Shown here: positions 1 to 5,721 of the stretch, in pieces | Layout of the letters: each line of letters starts with the position of its first letter | Position numbering within the stretch: the stretch's first letter is position 1 | Source of the DNA: an uncultured Lachnospiraceae bacterium | GTDB taxonomy: Bacteria; Bacillota; Clostridia; Lachnospirales; Lachnospiraceae | DNA: 7,256 nt | Assembly: GCA_900553305.1 (NCBI GenBank) | Contig: USDI01000110.1 | Span: 1 to 7,256 of the forward strand | Reading direction: 5' to 3' | The notes under the pieces: generated by a model | What the model was told of the DNA's origin: nothing | Database searches by the model: none | What the model saw: the letters and a program-made list of their open reading frames with translations, nothing else | Translations under genes and position numbers: made by a program

Positions 1-50
1 TTCATTTCTCTTTTTCTGTATTGGCCGACAACTTATTTCATTTTCGGGCG

Positions 51-131
51 TCCGCCCTATAGAAATCAGCATATGAAGTCTTTTGTGAGCAAGCTCCCAC
101 AGACTTCATATGTTGATTTCTGCACGGCGGA
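51..131. repeat. Long imperfect inverted repeat (palindromic element) downstream of the MBOAT gene
   Basis: The arms at 61-81 and 101-121 are complementary over 21 positions with one exception (G69 opposite T113, a G-U wobble in a plus-strand RNA and an A-C mismatch in a minus-strand RNA). The stem resumes outside a 4+4-nt internal loop with TCCGCC (51-56) against GGCGGA (126-131). The apex forms a further small stem, GTGAGC (85-90) against GCTC..AC (93-100, two bulged C). There is no T-run on either side, so it is not a standard intrinsic terminator, although it starts only 8 bp past the MBOAT stop codon and could protect that mRNA's 3' end. A smaller GGGCG/CGCCC palindrome (46-57) partly overlaps the outer arm. 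It may be a dispersed palindromic repeat. The rest of 1-138 shows no supported gene. A minus-strand ATG at 3-5 could open a further gene beyond the left edge, but too little of it is visible. Confidence 0.75.
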
Positions 132-138
132 ACTGTTG

Positions 139-1635
139 CTAAAAGTTGAAGTAAATAAATGTACTTACCTGTGAGAAAGAAATCACAGACCATACGAAAA
201 TAAATACCACCCATGCACACAGCTTCTTACGGAAGGGATCCTCTGCTACCATTTGGAGCGTATTCTTCCGGCTGATCACAACGGCACTGATAACAAGCAG
301 CAGCAGGAATAGTACCACATAAGCATATTGCAGCATATCGGGGAACTTCAGGGTAAGCACCTGCTTTATGAGATAAAACTCCGGAATATCCAAATTCGCT
401 GCCAGCTTAAAGAGATATCCTGTGTTCTTAAAAGCAAAAATATTTTTAAATAACTGAATTGCCGCTGTCATACTGCTGCTTCCGAAGAAAATCAGTGACA
501 GATTAAAGAAGCCAAATGTAAAAATCCAGCCCAGCCATCTTGGAATATACCACTTTGCAGGCACTTTTTCATTGGATCCCTTCACACCGACAATTCCCAG
601 ATTATCCCAGATTACCAGAAGTCCCTGCATGGATCCCCATGCAATATAGGTCCAGTTTGCCCCATGCCAGAGCCCACTTAAGAAAAAGACCATAAACGTA
701 TTGAAGATCGTGCGCGCCTTGCCCTTGCGGCTTCCTCCCAGTGGAATGTACACATACTGGATGAAAAACCGGGACAACGTCATATGCCACCGCTGCCAGA
801 GTTCCTTCACCGAGCAGGCTTTATACGGTGAATTAAAGTTTACGGGAAGCTCAATGTTAAACATCTTGCCAAGACCGATTGCCATATCGCTGTATCCACT
901 GAAATCAAAATAAATCTGGAACGTGTAAGCCAGAATCATAAGCAGCGTAGACGGCGTATCCAGAAACAGATTCTGCTCAAATCCAAAGTTCACCGGAAGC
1001 GCAAGGTTGTCTGCAAGAAGCACCTTTTTCCCTAATCCGATCGTGAAAATAATGATTCCCTTCGCAAACTGATCGCTGTTAAAGCGCAGATTTTTTGTAT
1101 CCTCAAACTGGGGCATCATTTCTTTATACAGAACAATCGGACCCGCAATCAACTGTGGGAAGAATGTAACGAAGGTCAGATAATTAATAAAGGAATAATG
1201 CTCTGCCTTGCCCTTCGCCCGGTCAATAATAAAGGAAAGCTGCTGAAACGTGAAGAAGCTGATACCAAGCGGCAGCAGAATATGCTTCAACGCAAAGTTT
1301 GTCCTAAAAACCGCATTGACATTCTCAAAGAAGAAATCGTAATACTTAAAGTAAAACAAAATGCCAAGATTTAAGAGCACACCTGCCCAGAGTCCGGCCC
1401 TGCATACCTTCGGTGATGAGAATTTCTTTAGCAGAAAGCTCAACAGGTAATTCACCAGAATGCTTCCAAGAATCACGAACAGATAATATAGATTAAAATA
1501 GCCGTAAAACCATAACGACATTACAGCCAGAAATAACTTCGCCATTTCATATGCCTTGCAGCGGTTCAGCCCATACCAGCCAAGCAGCGCAAGGGGCAGA
1601 AATAAAAATATAAATATATAGGAATTAAAAAGCAT
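139..1635 (-). CDS. MBOAT family membrane-bound O-acyltransferase (AlgI/DltB-like)
   Basis: Predicted 498-residue polytopic membrane protein. The family moves acyl groups, typically acetyl or D-alanyl, across or at the membrane onto exported polysaccharides, teichoic acids or other envelope glycans. Landmarks in order: hydrophobic N-terminus, PLGISFFTFQ (122-131), FFPQLIAGPI (158-167), QIYFDFSGYSDMAIG (240-254), a WQRWH motif (280-284) and GLWHGANWTYIAWG (321-334). The WHG His324 is the expected catalytic histidine. Length is typical for AlgI-type members. I start at ATG 1635 because GCGAGG lies 6 nt upstream; the in-frame TTG at 1641 abuts that site and is too close. A candidate promoter lies at 1678-1706. 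Such enzymes often pair with an SGNH/DHHW-type partner, which could lie beyond the left edge (inference). The acceptor substrate cannot be read from the sequence. Family call is secure. Confidence 0.95.
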   Translation of the reverse strand: MLFNSYIFIFLFLPLALLGWYGLNRCKAYEMAKLFLAVMSLWFYGYFNLYYLFVILGSILVNYLLSFLLKKFSSPKVCRAGLWAGVLLNLGILFYFKYYDFFFENVNAVFRTNFALKHILLPLGISFFTFQQLSFIIDRAKGKAEHYSFINYLTFVTFFPQLIAGPIVLYKEMMPQFEDTKNLRFNSDQFAKGIIIFTIGLGKKVLLADNLALPVNFGFEQNLFLDTPSTLLMILAYTFQIYFDFSGYSDMAIGLGKMFNIELPVNFNSPYKACSVKELWQRWHMTLSRFFIQYVYIPLGGSRKGKARTIFNTFMVFFLSGLWHGANWTYIAWGSMQGLLVIWDNLGIVGVKGSNEKVPAKWYIPRWLGWIFTFGFFNLSLIFFGSSSMTAAIQLFKNIFAFKNTGYLFKLAANLDIPEFYLIKQVLTLKFPDMLQYAYVVLFLLLLVISAVVISRKNTLQMVAEDPFRKKLCAWVVFIFVWSVISFSQVSTFIYFNF

Positions 1636-1677
1636 AAGCAACCTCGCTTAATCAAATCAGTAATCTGCACTTCTTGT

Positions 1678-1706
1678 AGTTTAGCATCAATTGTATAGTT
1701 TGTCTA
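1678..1706 (-). promoter_or_regulatory. Putative sigma-A promoter of the MBOAT gene
   Basis: On the minus strand a TAGACA -35 box (1701-1706, 5 of 6 to consensus) and a TAAACT -10 box (1678-1683, 4 of 6) are separated by exactly 17 nt. The start of transcription would fall near 1671, giving a short leader of about 36 nt that holds the GCGAGG ribosome binding site. Seen by eye only. Confidence 0.5.
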
Positions 1707-1766
1707 ATTTCTGGAAATAATCCTTCCTGTGCCCAGTATGCATAAATTTATTTTATCCTATACCCA

Positions 1767-1794
1767 CTGTCACAAAGATCCTTCCAATTATAAG
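1767..1794 (+). promoter_or_regulatory. Putative promoter of the lipoprotein gene
   Basis: CTGTCA (1767-1772, 4 of 6 to the -35 consensus) and TATAAG (1789-1794, 5 of 6 to the -10 consensus) are 16 nt apart. Transcription would begin near 1801, about 30 nt before the ATG at 1831. It lies back to back with, but does not overlap, the MBOAT promoter, so the two genes can be regulated independently. Confidence 0.4.
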
Positions 1795-1830
1795 ATACAT
1801 AAATTCTTTATCTCAGAAAGGGGCTTAATT

Positions 1831-2463
1831 ATGAATATAGTTACAAAAAAGACCATGCTTGTATTTTCTATCCTTGTCTGCATCTGTGGAAGCCTGTGTG
1901 GCTGCTCCTCCGTTTATAACACGTATCCTTCCACGGAAAGCTATGAAAATGAGGATTTCGAAACAGTAAATACTTCCAAGGTAGACAGTACCTACTCTTT
2001 ATCGCCCGTTATGCGCGAGCTTCGGAAATCCGTCATGGAAATGCTGGGAGAGAATTACTGGCCGAATGCACTTTATACAGCAGAAGAATTTGAAGAATTA
2101 ACCGGAATTTCGGAAGAGATGTACCACAGCTTTCTTGCCGAGTACGAACACACCGAAGCCGGTACGGATATGATGATCCTTGTGGAAGCAAAGGAAGAGG
2201 ATGTTACGAACGTGGAACTCCTTCTTGACCAGTACCGGGAAAAGCTTCTGAAAACCTATGAAAAGCAGCCCTTAAATCACGCCAAGGTCGAAGCCTCCCG
2301 GATTGAAGTCATTGATAATTATATTTGTTTCGTACAATTAGGCGCCGATACCTCTGCCCTCAAAAATGCGGATGAGGACGCATTGGTCAGCTTCTGCCAG
2401 AACCAGAACGAACAGGCGCTTGATATCCTCGAAAAAAGACTTTATGCCATGAAAGGATTTTAA
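1831..2463 (+). CDS. DUF4358-like lipoprotein
   Basis: Predicted 210-residue surface lipoprotein. The N-terminus has two lysines (6-7), a hydrophobic stretch (9-21) and a lipobox LCGC with Cys25 as the lipidated residue, so it should be anchored on the outer face of the membrane. A polar linker (26-58) leads to a compact alpha/beta region (about 60-208). Its pattern is an ELTGIS segment, a hydrophobic strand with TDMMILVEAK (112-121), a long helix and a second strand IEVIDNYICFVQL (158-170). This resembles the DUF4358 family of clostridial lipoproteins, whose function is unknown. The start is ATG 1831, preceded by AGAAAGGGG 7 nt upstream; an in-frame opening to 1729 has no such support. It faces away from the MBOAT gene and converges on the PII-like gene, with 45 bp between stop codons and no clear terminator hairpin. 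Lipoprotein call is firm; family assignment is from recall of the pattern. Confidence 0.8.
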   Translation: MNIVTKKTMLVFSILVCICGSLCGCSSVYNTYPSTESYENEDFETVNTSKVDSTYSLSPVMRELRKSVMEMLGENYWPNALYTAEEFEELTGISEEMYHSFLAEYEHTEAGTDMMILVEAKEEDVTNVELLLDQYREKLLKTYEKQPLNHAKVEASRIEVIDNYICFVQLGADTSALKNADEDALVSFCQNQNEQALDILEKRLYAMKGF

Positions 2464-2508
2464 ATAACTTAGTCTATATATCATCCGCATGGCAGTTTAA
2501 GGAATTTA

Positions 2509-3195
2509 TTAATTTTCGTCAAGATCTACAAGACGTAAGCCTGCCGTATCGGTAACCGGAAGTGAGAATACTATGGTCTTTGCAGGGCTCTGCATCCCGG
2601 CCTGTTCCATGATTGCCTTCATAATGTTGTTCTTCTGATCCTTTTTGGTAACAATAAAGATCATGGCCTTTTCTGCGGCAATCGTCACGCCCAGATACTT
2701 TTCCGCATATTCCATGCCGGTTCCCTTCGCATGAATGACCGTTCCGCCATAGGCACCGGCACCGCGGGCTGCATCCATCACCATCTCAAGATTACCCTGA
2801 TCTGCAATTGCAATAATTAATTCATATGTTGTATCTTTCAATGTCGATTCCTCACTTTCCGGCAACTCCTGTCTGTCGAGCAAAAACTGCAATGTCCTTT
2901 TTCCTCCGATACTGCTTAACGGTACGAGAAAGGCAATTCCCTCTCCGGGTGCGTCAATCTGAAGCTTCCGCTGCAGGTTCTTCTTCGTCAGCATCCAGTC
3001 ATGCTGCTGCACGAAATTGAATATCACCATCTTCTCCGAAGCTTCCAGTCCCAGATAATCCAGAATATCCCCTCTGGCGGTTCCCTCTCCCAGAGTGATA
3101 TACATGACCTCCAGCTTATCCTTCTTATATAAATCAAGGTATTTCTTACTATTCTTACGATCAATGATCGTCGTCATAATATAAACATCACTCAT
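2509..3195 (-). CDS. Tandem-duplicated PII-like signalling protein (P-II family nitrogen-regulator-like)
   Basis: Predicted 228-residue soluble protein of two PII-like halves, about 4-110 and 122-228; ordinary PII proteins are about 110 residues. The second half is closer to the family: YELIIAIADQGN (124-135), GAYGGTVIHAKGTG (147-160), AEKAMIFIVTKKD (174-186) and KTIVFSLPVTDTAGLR (206-221). The first half repeats the pattern in weaker form: GEGTARGDILDYLGL (36-50), EKMVIFNFV (54-62) and IAFLVPLSSIGG (87-98). The region matching the T-loop is short and lacks the uridylylated-tyrosine signature, so classical GlnD-type control is unlikely. PII proteins bind ATP/ADP and small effectors and gate transporters or enzymes by direct contact. 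Lying 77 bp after the DUF1538 membrane protein gene on the same strand, it probably regulates that protein. ATG 3195 is preceded by GGAAAGG 7 nt upstream. Ligand and target are inference. Confidence 0.85.
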   Translation of the reverse strand: MSDVYIMTTIIDRKNSKKYLDLYKKDKLEVMYITLGEGTARGDILDYLGLEASEKMVIFNFVQQHDWMLTKKNLQRKLQIDAPGEGIAFLVPLSSIGGKRTLQFLLDRQELPESEESTLKDTTYELIIAIADQGNLEMVMDAARGAGAYGGTVIHAKGTGMEYAEKYLGVTIAAEKAMIFIVTKKDQKNNIMKAIMEQAGMQSPAKTIVFSLPVTDTAGLRLVDLDEN

Positions 3196-3210
3196 ATTTT
3201 AACCTTTCCG

Positions 3211-3228
3211 CATACATTTCTATGTATG
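3211..3228 (-). promoter_or_regulatory. Small hairpin immediately upstream of the PII-like gene's ribosome binding site
   Basis: In the minus-strand transcript CATACAT and ATGTATG form a perfect 7-bp stem with a 4-nt loop. The hairpin ends one base before GGAAAGG, the Shine-Dalgarno sequence of the PII-like gene. It sits within the 77-nt intercistronic gap, so it could mark an RNA processing or stability site or influence translation. It is A+T-rich and has no U-tract, so it is not a terminator. The same arrangement occurs before the first gene of the operon. Confidence 0.5.
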
Positions 3229-3272
3229 ATATTATCTGCTTCTATCAAATCATTCTGACTACACAAATATCC

Positions 3273-4817
3273 TTACAGTTCGATAATATCCATATCCTCG
3301 GCTGCCAGAACCGCCACATCGGCACCAACTGCCACACGCTTGTGTGCCTGACTTTCCTTCACGCGGAACACCACACCAAGAATCTGGATCGTAATCAGCG
3401 GAGTCATCGCTACCATGGCAACCACGCCAAATGCATCGGTCATGATATTGCCTCCTGTAACCTCACATGCCCCCATGGCAAGCGGAAGCAGGAAGGTCGC
3501 TGTCATCGGACCGGATGCCACACCACCGGAGTCAAAAGCGATTGCGGTAAAAATCTTCGGTACGAAGAACGTAAGCAGCAGGGCAATCGCGTATCCGGGA
3601 ATGATGAACCACATAATCGGAATGCCCGTGAGGACACGCAGCATTGCCATTCCAATGGATACGGACACACCGATGGATAAGCTTGTTCCCATCGCCTTCG
3701 CACTGATCGCGCCGGATGTAATTTCTTCTACCTGCTTCGTGAGAACGAATACCGCAGGTTCGGCCTTAACAATGAAATAACCGATCAGCATACCAATCGG
3801 AATCAATATGTAGCAATACGGCAGTCCCGCTATTGTCTGTCCCAGATAATTACCTGCCGGCATAAATCCGACATTTACACCGGTAAGAAATAGCACGAGT
3901 CCAACATAAGTATACAACAGACCTACAATAATCTTGACTAAGAGTCTCTTCTGGATATCCCTTGAAATCAACTGGAATAAAAAGAAGAAAATAATGATCG
4001 GCAGAAGGGAAACCGCAATCTCCTTCATGTATGCAGGGAATTCCACCATAAACGCATGCCACATCTGCACGGTGTCATCCATAATCTGAATCGGTTCGGA
4101 TGCGGTACTCATGGCATTCACATCCGGCTGATAAATCATGCTTAACACTAAAACCGCAAGAATCGGCCCGATGGAACATAAGGCAACCAGACCAAAGCTG
4201 TCGTCTGCTGCCCGCTTATCGCTTCGAATTGCGGAAATACCGACACCAAGTGCCATAATAAACGGTACAGTCATCGGCCCTGTCGTCACACCACCCGAAT
4301 CAAACGCTACTGCAAGGAAATCTCCCGGAACAAAATAAGCCAGAATAAACACAACAACATAGAATACCAACAACATATGGGATAACTGGATTCCAAACAA
4401 CATACGCACCAGCGCAAGCACTAAGAAGAATCCCACACCAACAGCCACGGTAAGAATCAGCACCTTATTGGGGATCGAGGGAACCTGCCCGGCCAGCACC
4501 TGAAGATCCGGCTCGGAAATCGTAATCATCACTCCGAGCAGGAAACTTAACGCAATCATCACGAAGATGTTCTTCGACTTCGTCATCGTCGTACCGACAC
4601 GTTCGCCCATCGGCGTCATGGAAATATCCACACCAACGTTAAAAAGCAGCATTCCTATAATCAGCAAAACACCACCCACCAGAAACATTAAGATAATACT
4701 GGGTGAGATTGGCGCAATGGTAAAACATAGCACAAGCACAATGGCTATGATCGGAAGTACTGCTTTTAAGGTTTCTTTAAATTTTTCACGGAGATTCGAA
4801 GGAAGAAATTTCAACAA
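3273..4817 (-). CDS. DUF1538 family integral membrane protein, probable transporter, with two homologous halves
   Basis: Predicted 514-residue polytopic protein with roughly twelve membrane segments, in two homologous halves. FDSGGVTTGPMT (172-183) recurs as FDSGGVASGPMT (428-439), 256 residues later. SEP (101-103) recurs as AEP (352-354), LFNVGVDISMTPMG (58-71) as LFLTGVNVGFMPAG (309-322), and VRMLFGI..YFVP as LRVLTGI..FFVP just before each FDSGGV. Repeated halves with short conserved glycine-rich motifs are typical of secondary transporters, but DUF1538 has no assigned substrate that I can state. The hydrophilic tail (486-514) is probably cytoplasmic. The start is TTG 4817: GAAAGG lies 7 nt upstream, an in-frame stop lies 12 codons upstream, and the next ATG would remove over 40 residues including the first membrane helix. 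It is the first gene of an operon with the PII-like gene, which probably gates it. A promoter and a palindrome lie at 4906-4946. Confidence 0.88.
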   Translation of the reverse strand: MLKFLPSNLREKFKETLKAVLPIIAIVLVLCFTIAPISPSIILMFLVGGVLLIIGMLLFNVGVDISMTPMGERVGTTMTKSKNIFVMIALSFLLGVMITISEPDLQVLAGQVPSIPNKVLILTVAVGVGFFLVLALVRMLFGIQLSHMLLVFYVVVFILAYFVPGDFLAVAFDSGGVTTGPMTVPFIMALGVGISAIRSDKRAADDSFGLVALCSIGPILAVLVLSMIYQPDVNAMSTASEPIQIMDDTVQMWHAFMVEFPAYMKEIAVSLLPIIIFFFLFQLISRDIQKRLLVKIIVGLLYTYVGLVLFLTGVNVGFMPAGNYLGQTIAGLPYCYILIPIGMLIGYFIVKAEPAVFVLTKQVEEITSGAISAKAMGTSLSIGVSVSIGMAMLRVLTGIPIMWFIIPGYAIALLLTFFVPKIFTAIAFDSGGVASGPMTATFLLPLAMGACEVTGGNIMTDAFGVVAMVAMTPLITIQILGVVFRVKESQAHKRVAVGADVAVLAAEDMDIIEL

Positions 4818-4831
4818 TATATCGCCTTTCG

Positions 4832-4856
4832 TAACTGTCAGGATACTGAACAGTTA
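4832..4856 (-). promoter_or_regulatory. Leader hairpin abutting the ribosome binding site of the DUF1538 gene
   Basis: In the minus-strand RNA, TAACTG pairs with CAGTTA, then after one bulged U TCAG pairs with CTGA around a UAUC tetraloop, giving ten base pairs. The stem ends one base before GAAAGG, the Shine-Dalgarno sequence of the TTG-started DUF1538 gene. It lies in a predicted leader of about 94 nt. Possible roles are mRNA 5' stability, translational control or protein binding. No U-tract follows, so it is not an intrinsic terminator. Confidence 0.55.
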
Positions 4857-4905
4857 TTTGCCTTTCTTAATATTGAATAATCTGTCAATTTCCCATTTCA
4901 TAAGA

Positions 4906-4943
4906 ATAAGTAAAGATATTTTAACATAGATATCTTTACTTAT
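4906..4943. promoter_or_regulatory. Perfect 14-bp inverted repeat over the operon promoter, candidate operator
   Basis: ATAAGTAAAGATAT (4906-4919) and its exact reverse complement (4930-4943) flank a 10-bp spacer. The left arm covers the transcription start and part of the -10 box, and the right arm covers the spacer and part of the -35 box of the predicted DUF1538/PII promoter. Because transcription would start inside it, only part of it enters the RNA, which favours a DNA-binding role over an RNA hairpin. The nearby TetR-family protein is the first candidate ligand, but the arms do not resemble the palindromes in front of the tetR-type gene. Confidence 0.6.
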
Positions 4944-4946
4944 CAA
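4918..4946 (-). promoter_or_regulatory. Putative sigma-A promoter of the DUF1538/PII operon
   Basis: On the minus strand TTGATA (4941-4946, 5 of 6 to the -35 consensus) and TAAAAT (4918-4923, 5 of 6 to the -10 consensus) are separated by exactly 17 nt. Transcription should start near 4911. This is the best promoter match in the window. It lies almost entirely inside the 14-bp inverted repeat 4906-4943, so a protein bound there would block RNA polymerase. Confidence 0.65.
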
Positions 4947-4970
4947 TAATCTCAAAATGAATTTACTTAT
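4935..4970. repeat. Direct repeat TTTACTTAT flanking the operon promoter
   Basis: The 9-mer TTTACTTAT occurs at 4935-4943 (in the right arm of the inverted repeat) and again at 4962-4970, 27 bp further on. The inverted copy ATAAGTAAA is at 4906-4914. Three copies of one 9-mer within 65 bp of A+T-rich DNA may mark repeated protein-binding half-sites, though chance recurrence in such DNA is possible. Confidence 0.4.
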
Positions 4971-5009
4971 TATTTACGTTACTTTCAAATGCTTCATAAC
5001 TTTATATTT

Positions 5010-5043
5010 TAGCAATGAATATTTTATAAAATGTTCATTGCTA
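5010..5043. promoter_or_regulatory. 34-bp near-perfect palindrome upstream of the TetR-family gene
   Basis: The outer arms TAGCAATGAA (5010-5019) and TTCATTGCTA (5034-5043) are exact reverse complements, and the core ATTTTATAAAAT (5021-5032) is itself a perfect palindrome. The only mismatched pair in the 34 bp is 5020/5033. It overlaps the candidate -35 box of the TetR-family gene. Its centre is 30 bp, about three helical turns, from the centre of the next palindrome at 5049-5064. Both would face the same side of the helix, as expected of co-operating operator sites. There is no U-tract for a terminator. Confidence 0.6.
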
Positions 5044-5066
5044 TTTGGGTTAGTGTGTGCTAACAT
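5038..5066 (+). promoter_or_regulatory. Putative extended -10 promoter of the TetR-family gene
   Basis: TTGCTA (5038-5043, 4 of 6 to the -35 consensus) and TAACAT (5061-5066, 4 of 6 to the -10 consensus) are 17 nt apart, with TGC directly before the -10 box forming an extended -10. An alternative -10 is TATAGT (5066-5071). Transcription would start near 5073, about 45 nt before the ATG at 5119. Both boxes overlap palindromes, as expected for a self-repressing regulator. Confidence 0.4.
5049..5064. promoter_or_regulatory. GTTAG-N6-CTAAC palindrome, candidate TetR operator
   Basis: The 16-bp palindrome has 5-bp perfect arms and a TGTGTG centre. Its size and position, within the spacer and -10 box of the predicted promoter of a TetR-family gene, are typical of an autoregulatory TetR operator. 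Binding of the downstream protein is inferred from position. Confidence 0.5.
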
Positions 5067-5118
5067 ATAGTTGCTGAAAATAAATTCAAAATTACAAAGA
5101 AATGGATATATACCTGCA

Positions 5119-5715
5119 ATGGCAAAAGCATTTAGTGAAGAAGAAAAAGAACAAATCAAAATCCGCATCATGGAAACGGCCCTTGATCTGTTCCATGACA
5201 AAGGAACAAAATCCTTAAGTATTCAGGAATTGACAAAGCGTGTCGGCATTGCGCAGGGAAGCTTTTATAATTTCTGGAAAGACAAGGACGCACTGGTTTT
5301 GGATGTGATGCAGTTCCGGGCAAAACAAAAGCTTGATCTTGTCGAACAGCGTTTTCCGGAATCCCTGGCAGATCCTGCCGGATTCTTAACGGAAATCATC
5401 TATGTCAATTCGATCGATCTCATGCAGAAGGGACAGCATCAACCGGTTTATTCGCAGAGCTTTGCCATTCTTTCAAGAGCCAATGTAGATACCGAAAATC
5501 GTTTTGGAGTTGTTTATCAGTATTTTCTTGAAAAGCTCGCTTCCTATTGGAAAGAACATGGTGTTGTAAAGGATGTGGATGTACGGGGACTGGTTAATGT
5601 ATTTGCAGGAAGCTTCGTCCTGTTTTCCAATTCCGTACAGTTCGATCCGGAATACTTTGACCGGATATTGAAATCTTTTATTGAAGATAATGTAAGAAAG
5701 TTTATAACTCTTTAA
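5119..5715 (+). CDS. TetR/AcrR family transcriptional regulator
   Basis: Predicted 198-residue DNA-binding protein. The N-terminal TetR domain is clear: FSEEEKEQIKIRIMETALDLF (helix 1, about 5-25), a KGTKSLS turn, then the helix-turn-helix IQELTKRVGIAQGSFYNFW (35-53) and KDKDALVLDVM. The rest (about 65-198) is the helical ligand-binding and dimerisation domain, which is too variable to name a ligand. I chose ATG 5119 because the TetR domain begins a few residues after it; the open frame back to TTG 5071 has neither a ribosome binding site nor homology. Even so, the site before 5119 is poor (AAAGAAATGG lies too far upstream), so expression may be low. It is divergent from the DUF1538/PII operon across a 301-bp gap full of palindromes and followed on the same strand by a PEP synthase-like gene. 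It is a likely repressor of itself and of one or both neighbours. Family certain, targets inferred. Confidence 0.93.
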   Translation: MAKAFSEEEKEQIKIRIMETALDLFHDKGTKSLSIQELTKRVGIAQGSFYNFWKDKDALVLDVMQFRAKQKLDLVEQRFPESLADPAGFLTEIIYVNSIDLMQKGQHQPVYSQSFAILSRANVDTENRFGVVYQYFLEKLASYWKEHGVVKDVDVRGLVNVFAGSFVLFSNSVQFDPEYFDRILKSFIEDNVRKFITL

Positions 5716-5721
5716 CCAGTT

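Noticed and set aside
1..5. Minus-strand ATG at 3-5 preceded by an A+G-rich stretch, possibly the start of a further envelope gene
   Set aside because: The purine-rich run sits too close to the ATG for a good ribosome binding site, and only one codon lies inside the window.
46..57. GGGCG/CGCCC palindrome as an intrinsic terminator for the MBOAT gene
   Set aside because: In the minus-strand transcript it is followed by A-rich, not U-rich, sequence, and it overlaps the outer arm of the larger inverted repeat.
1636..1641. TTG at 1641 as the start of the MBOAT gene
   Set aside because: It touches the GCGAGG ribosome binding site; ATG 1635 has proper spacing.
1729..1830. N-terminal extension of the lipoprotein to 1729
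   Set aside because: It would put 34 polar residues before the signal peptide; ATG 1831 has a strong ribosome binding site and a textbook lipobox follows.
2464..2508. Bidirectional terminator between the convergent lipoprotein and PII-like genes
   Set aside because: I found no GC-rich stem followed by a T-run in the 45-bp gap on either strand.
3222..3680. Plus-strand open frames of up to 152 codons opposite the DUF1538 gene, and similar ones elsewhere
   Set aside because: Low-complexity composition, no ribosome binding site and no recognisable domain; the opposite strand holds a well-supported membrane protein gene.
4883..4888. Perfect TTGACA on the minus strand as a second -35 box for the DUF1538 operon
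   Set aside because: No acceptable -10 box lies 15-19 nt downstream.
5071..5118. Upstream TTG start for the TetR-family protein
   Set aside because: No ribosome binding site, and the extra 16 residues lie outside the TetR domain and over the predicted promoter and transcription start.
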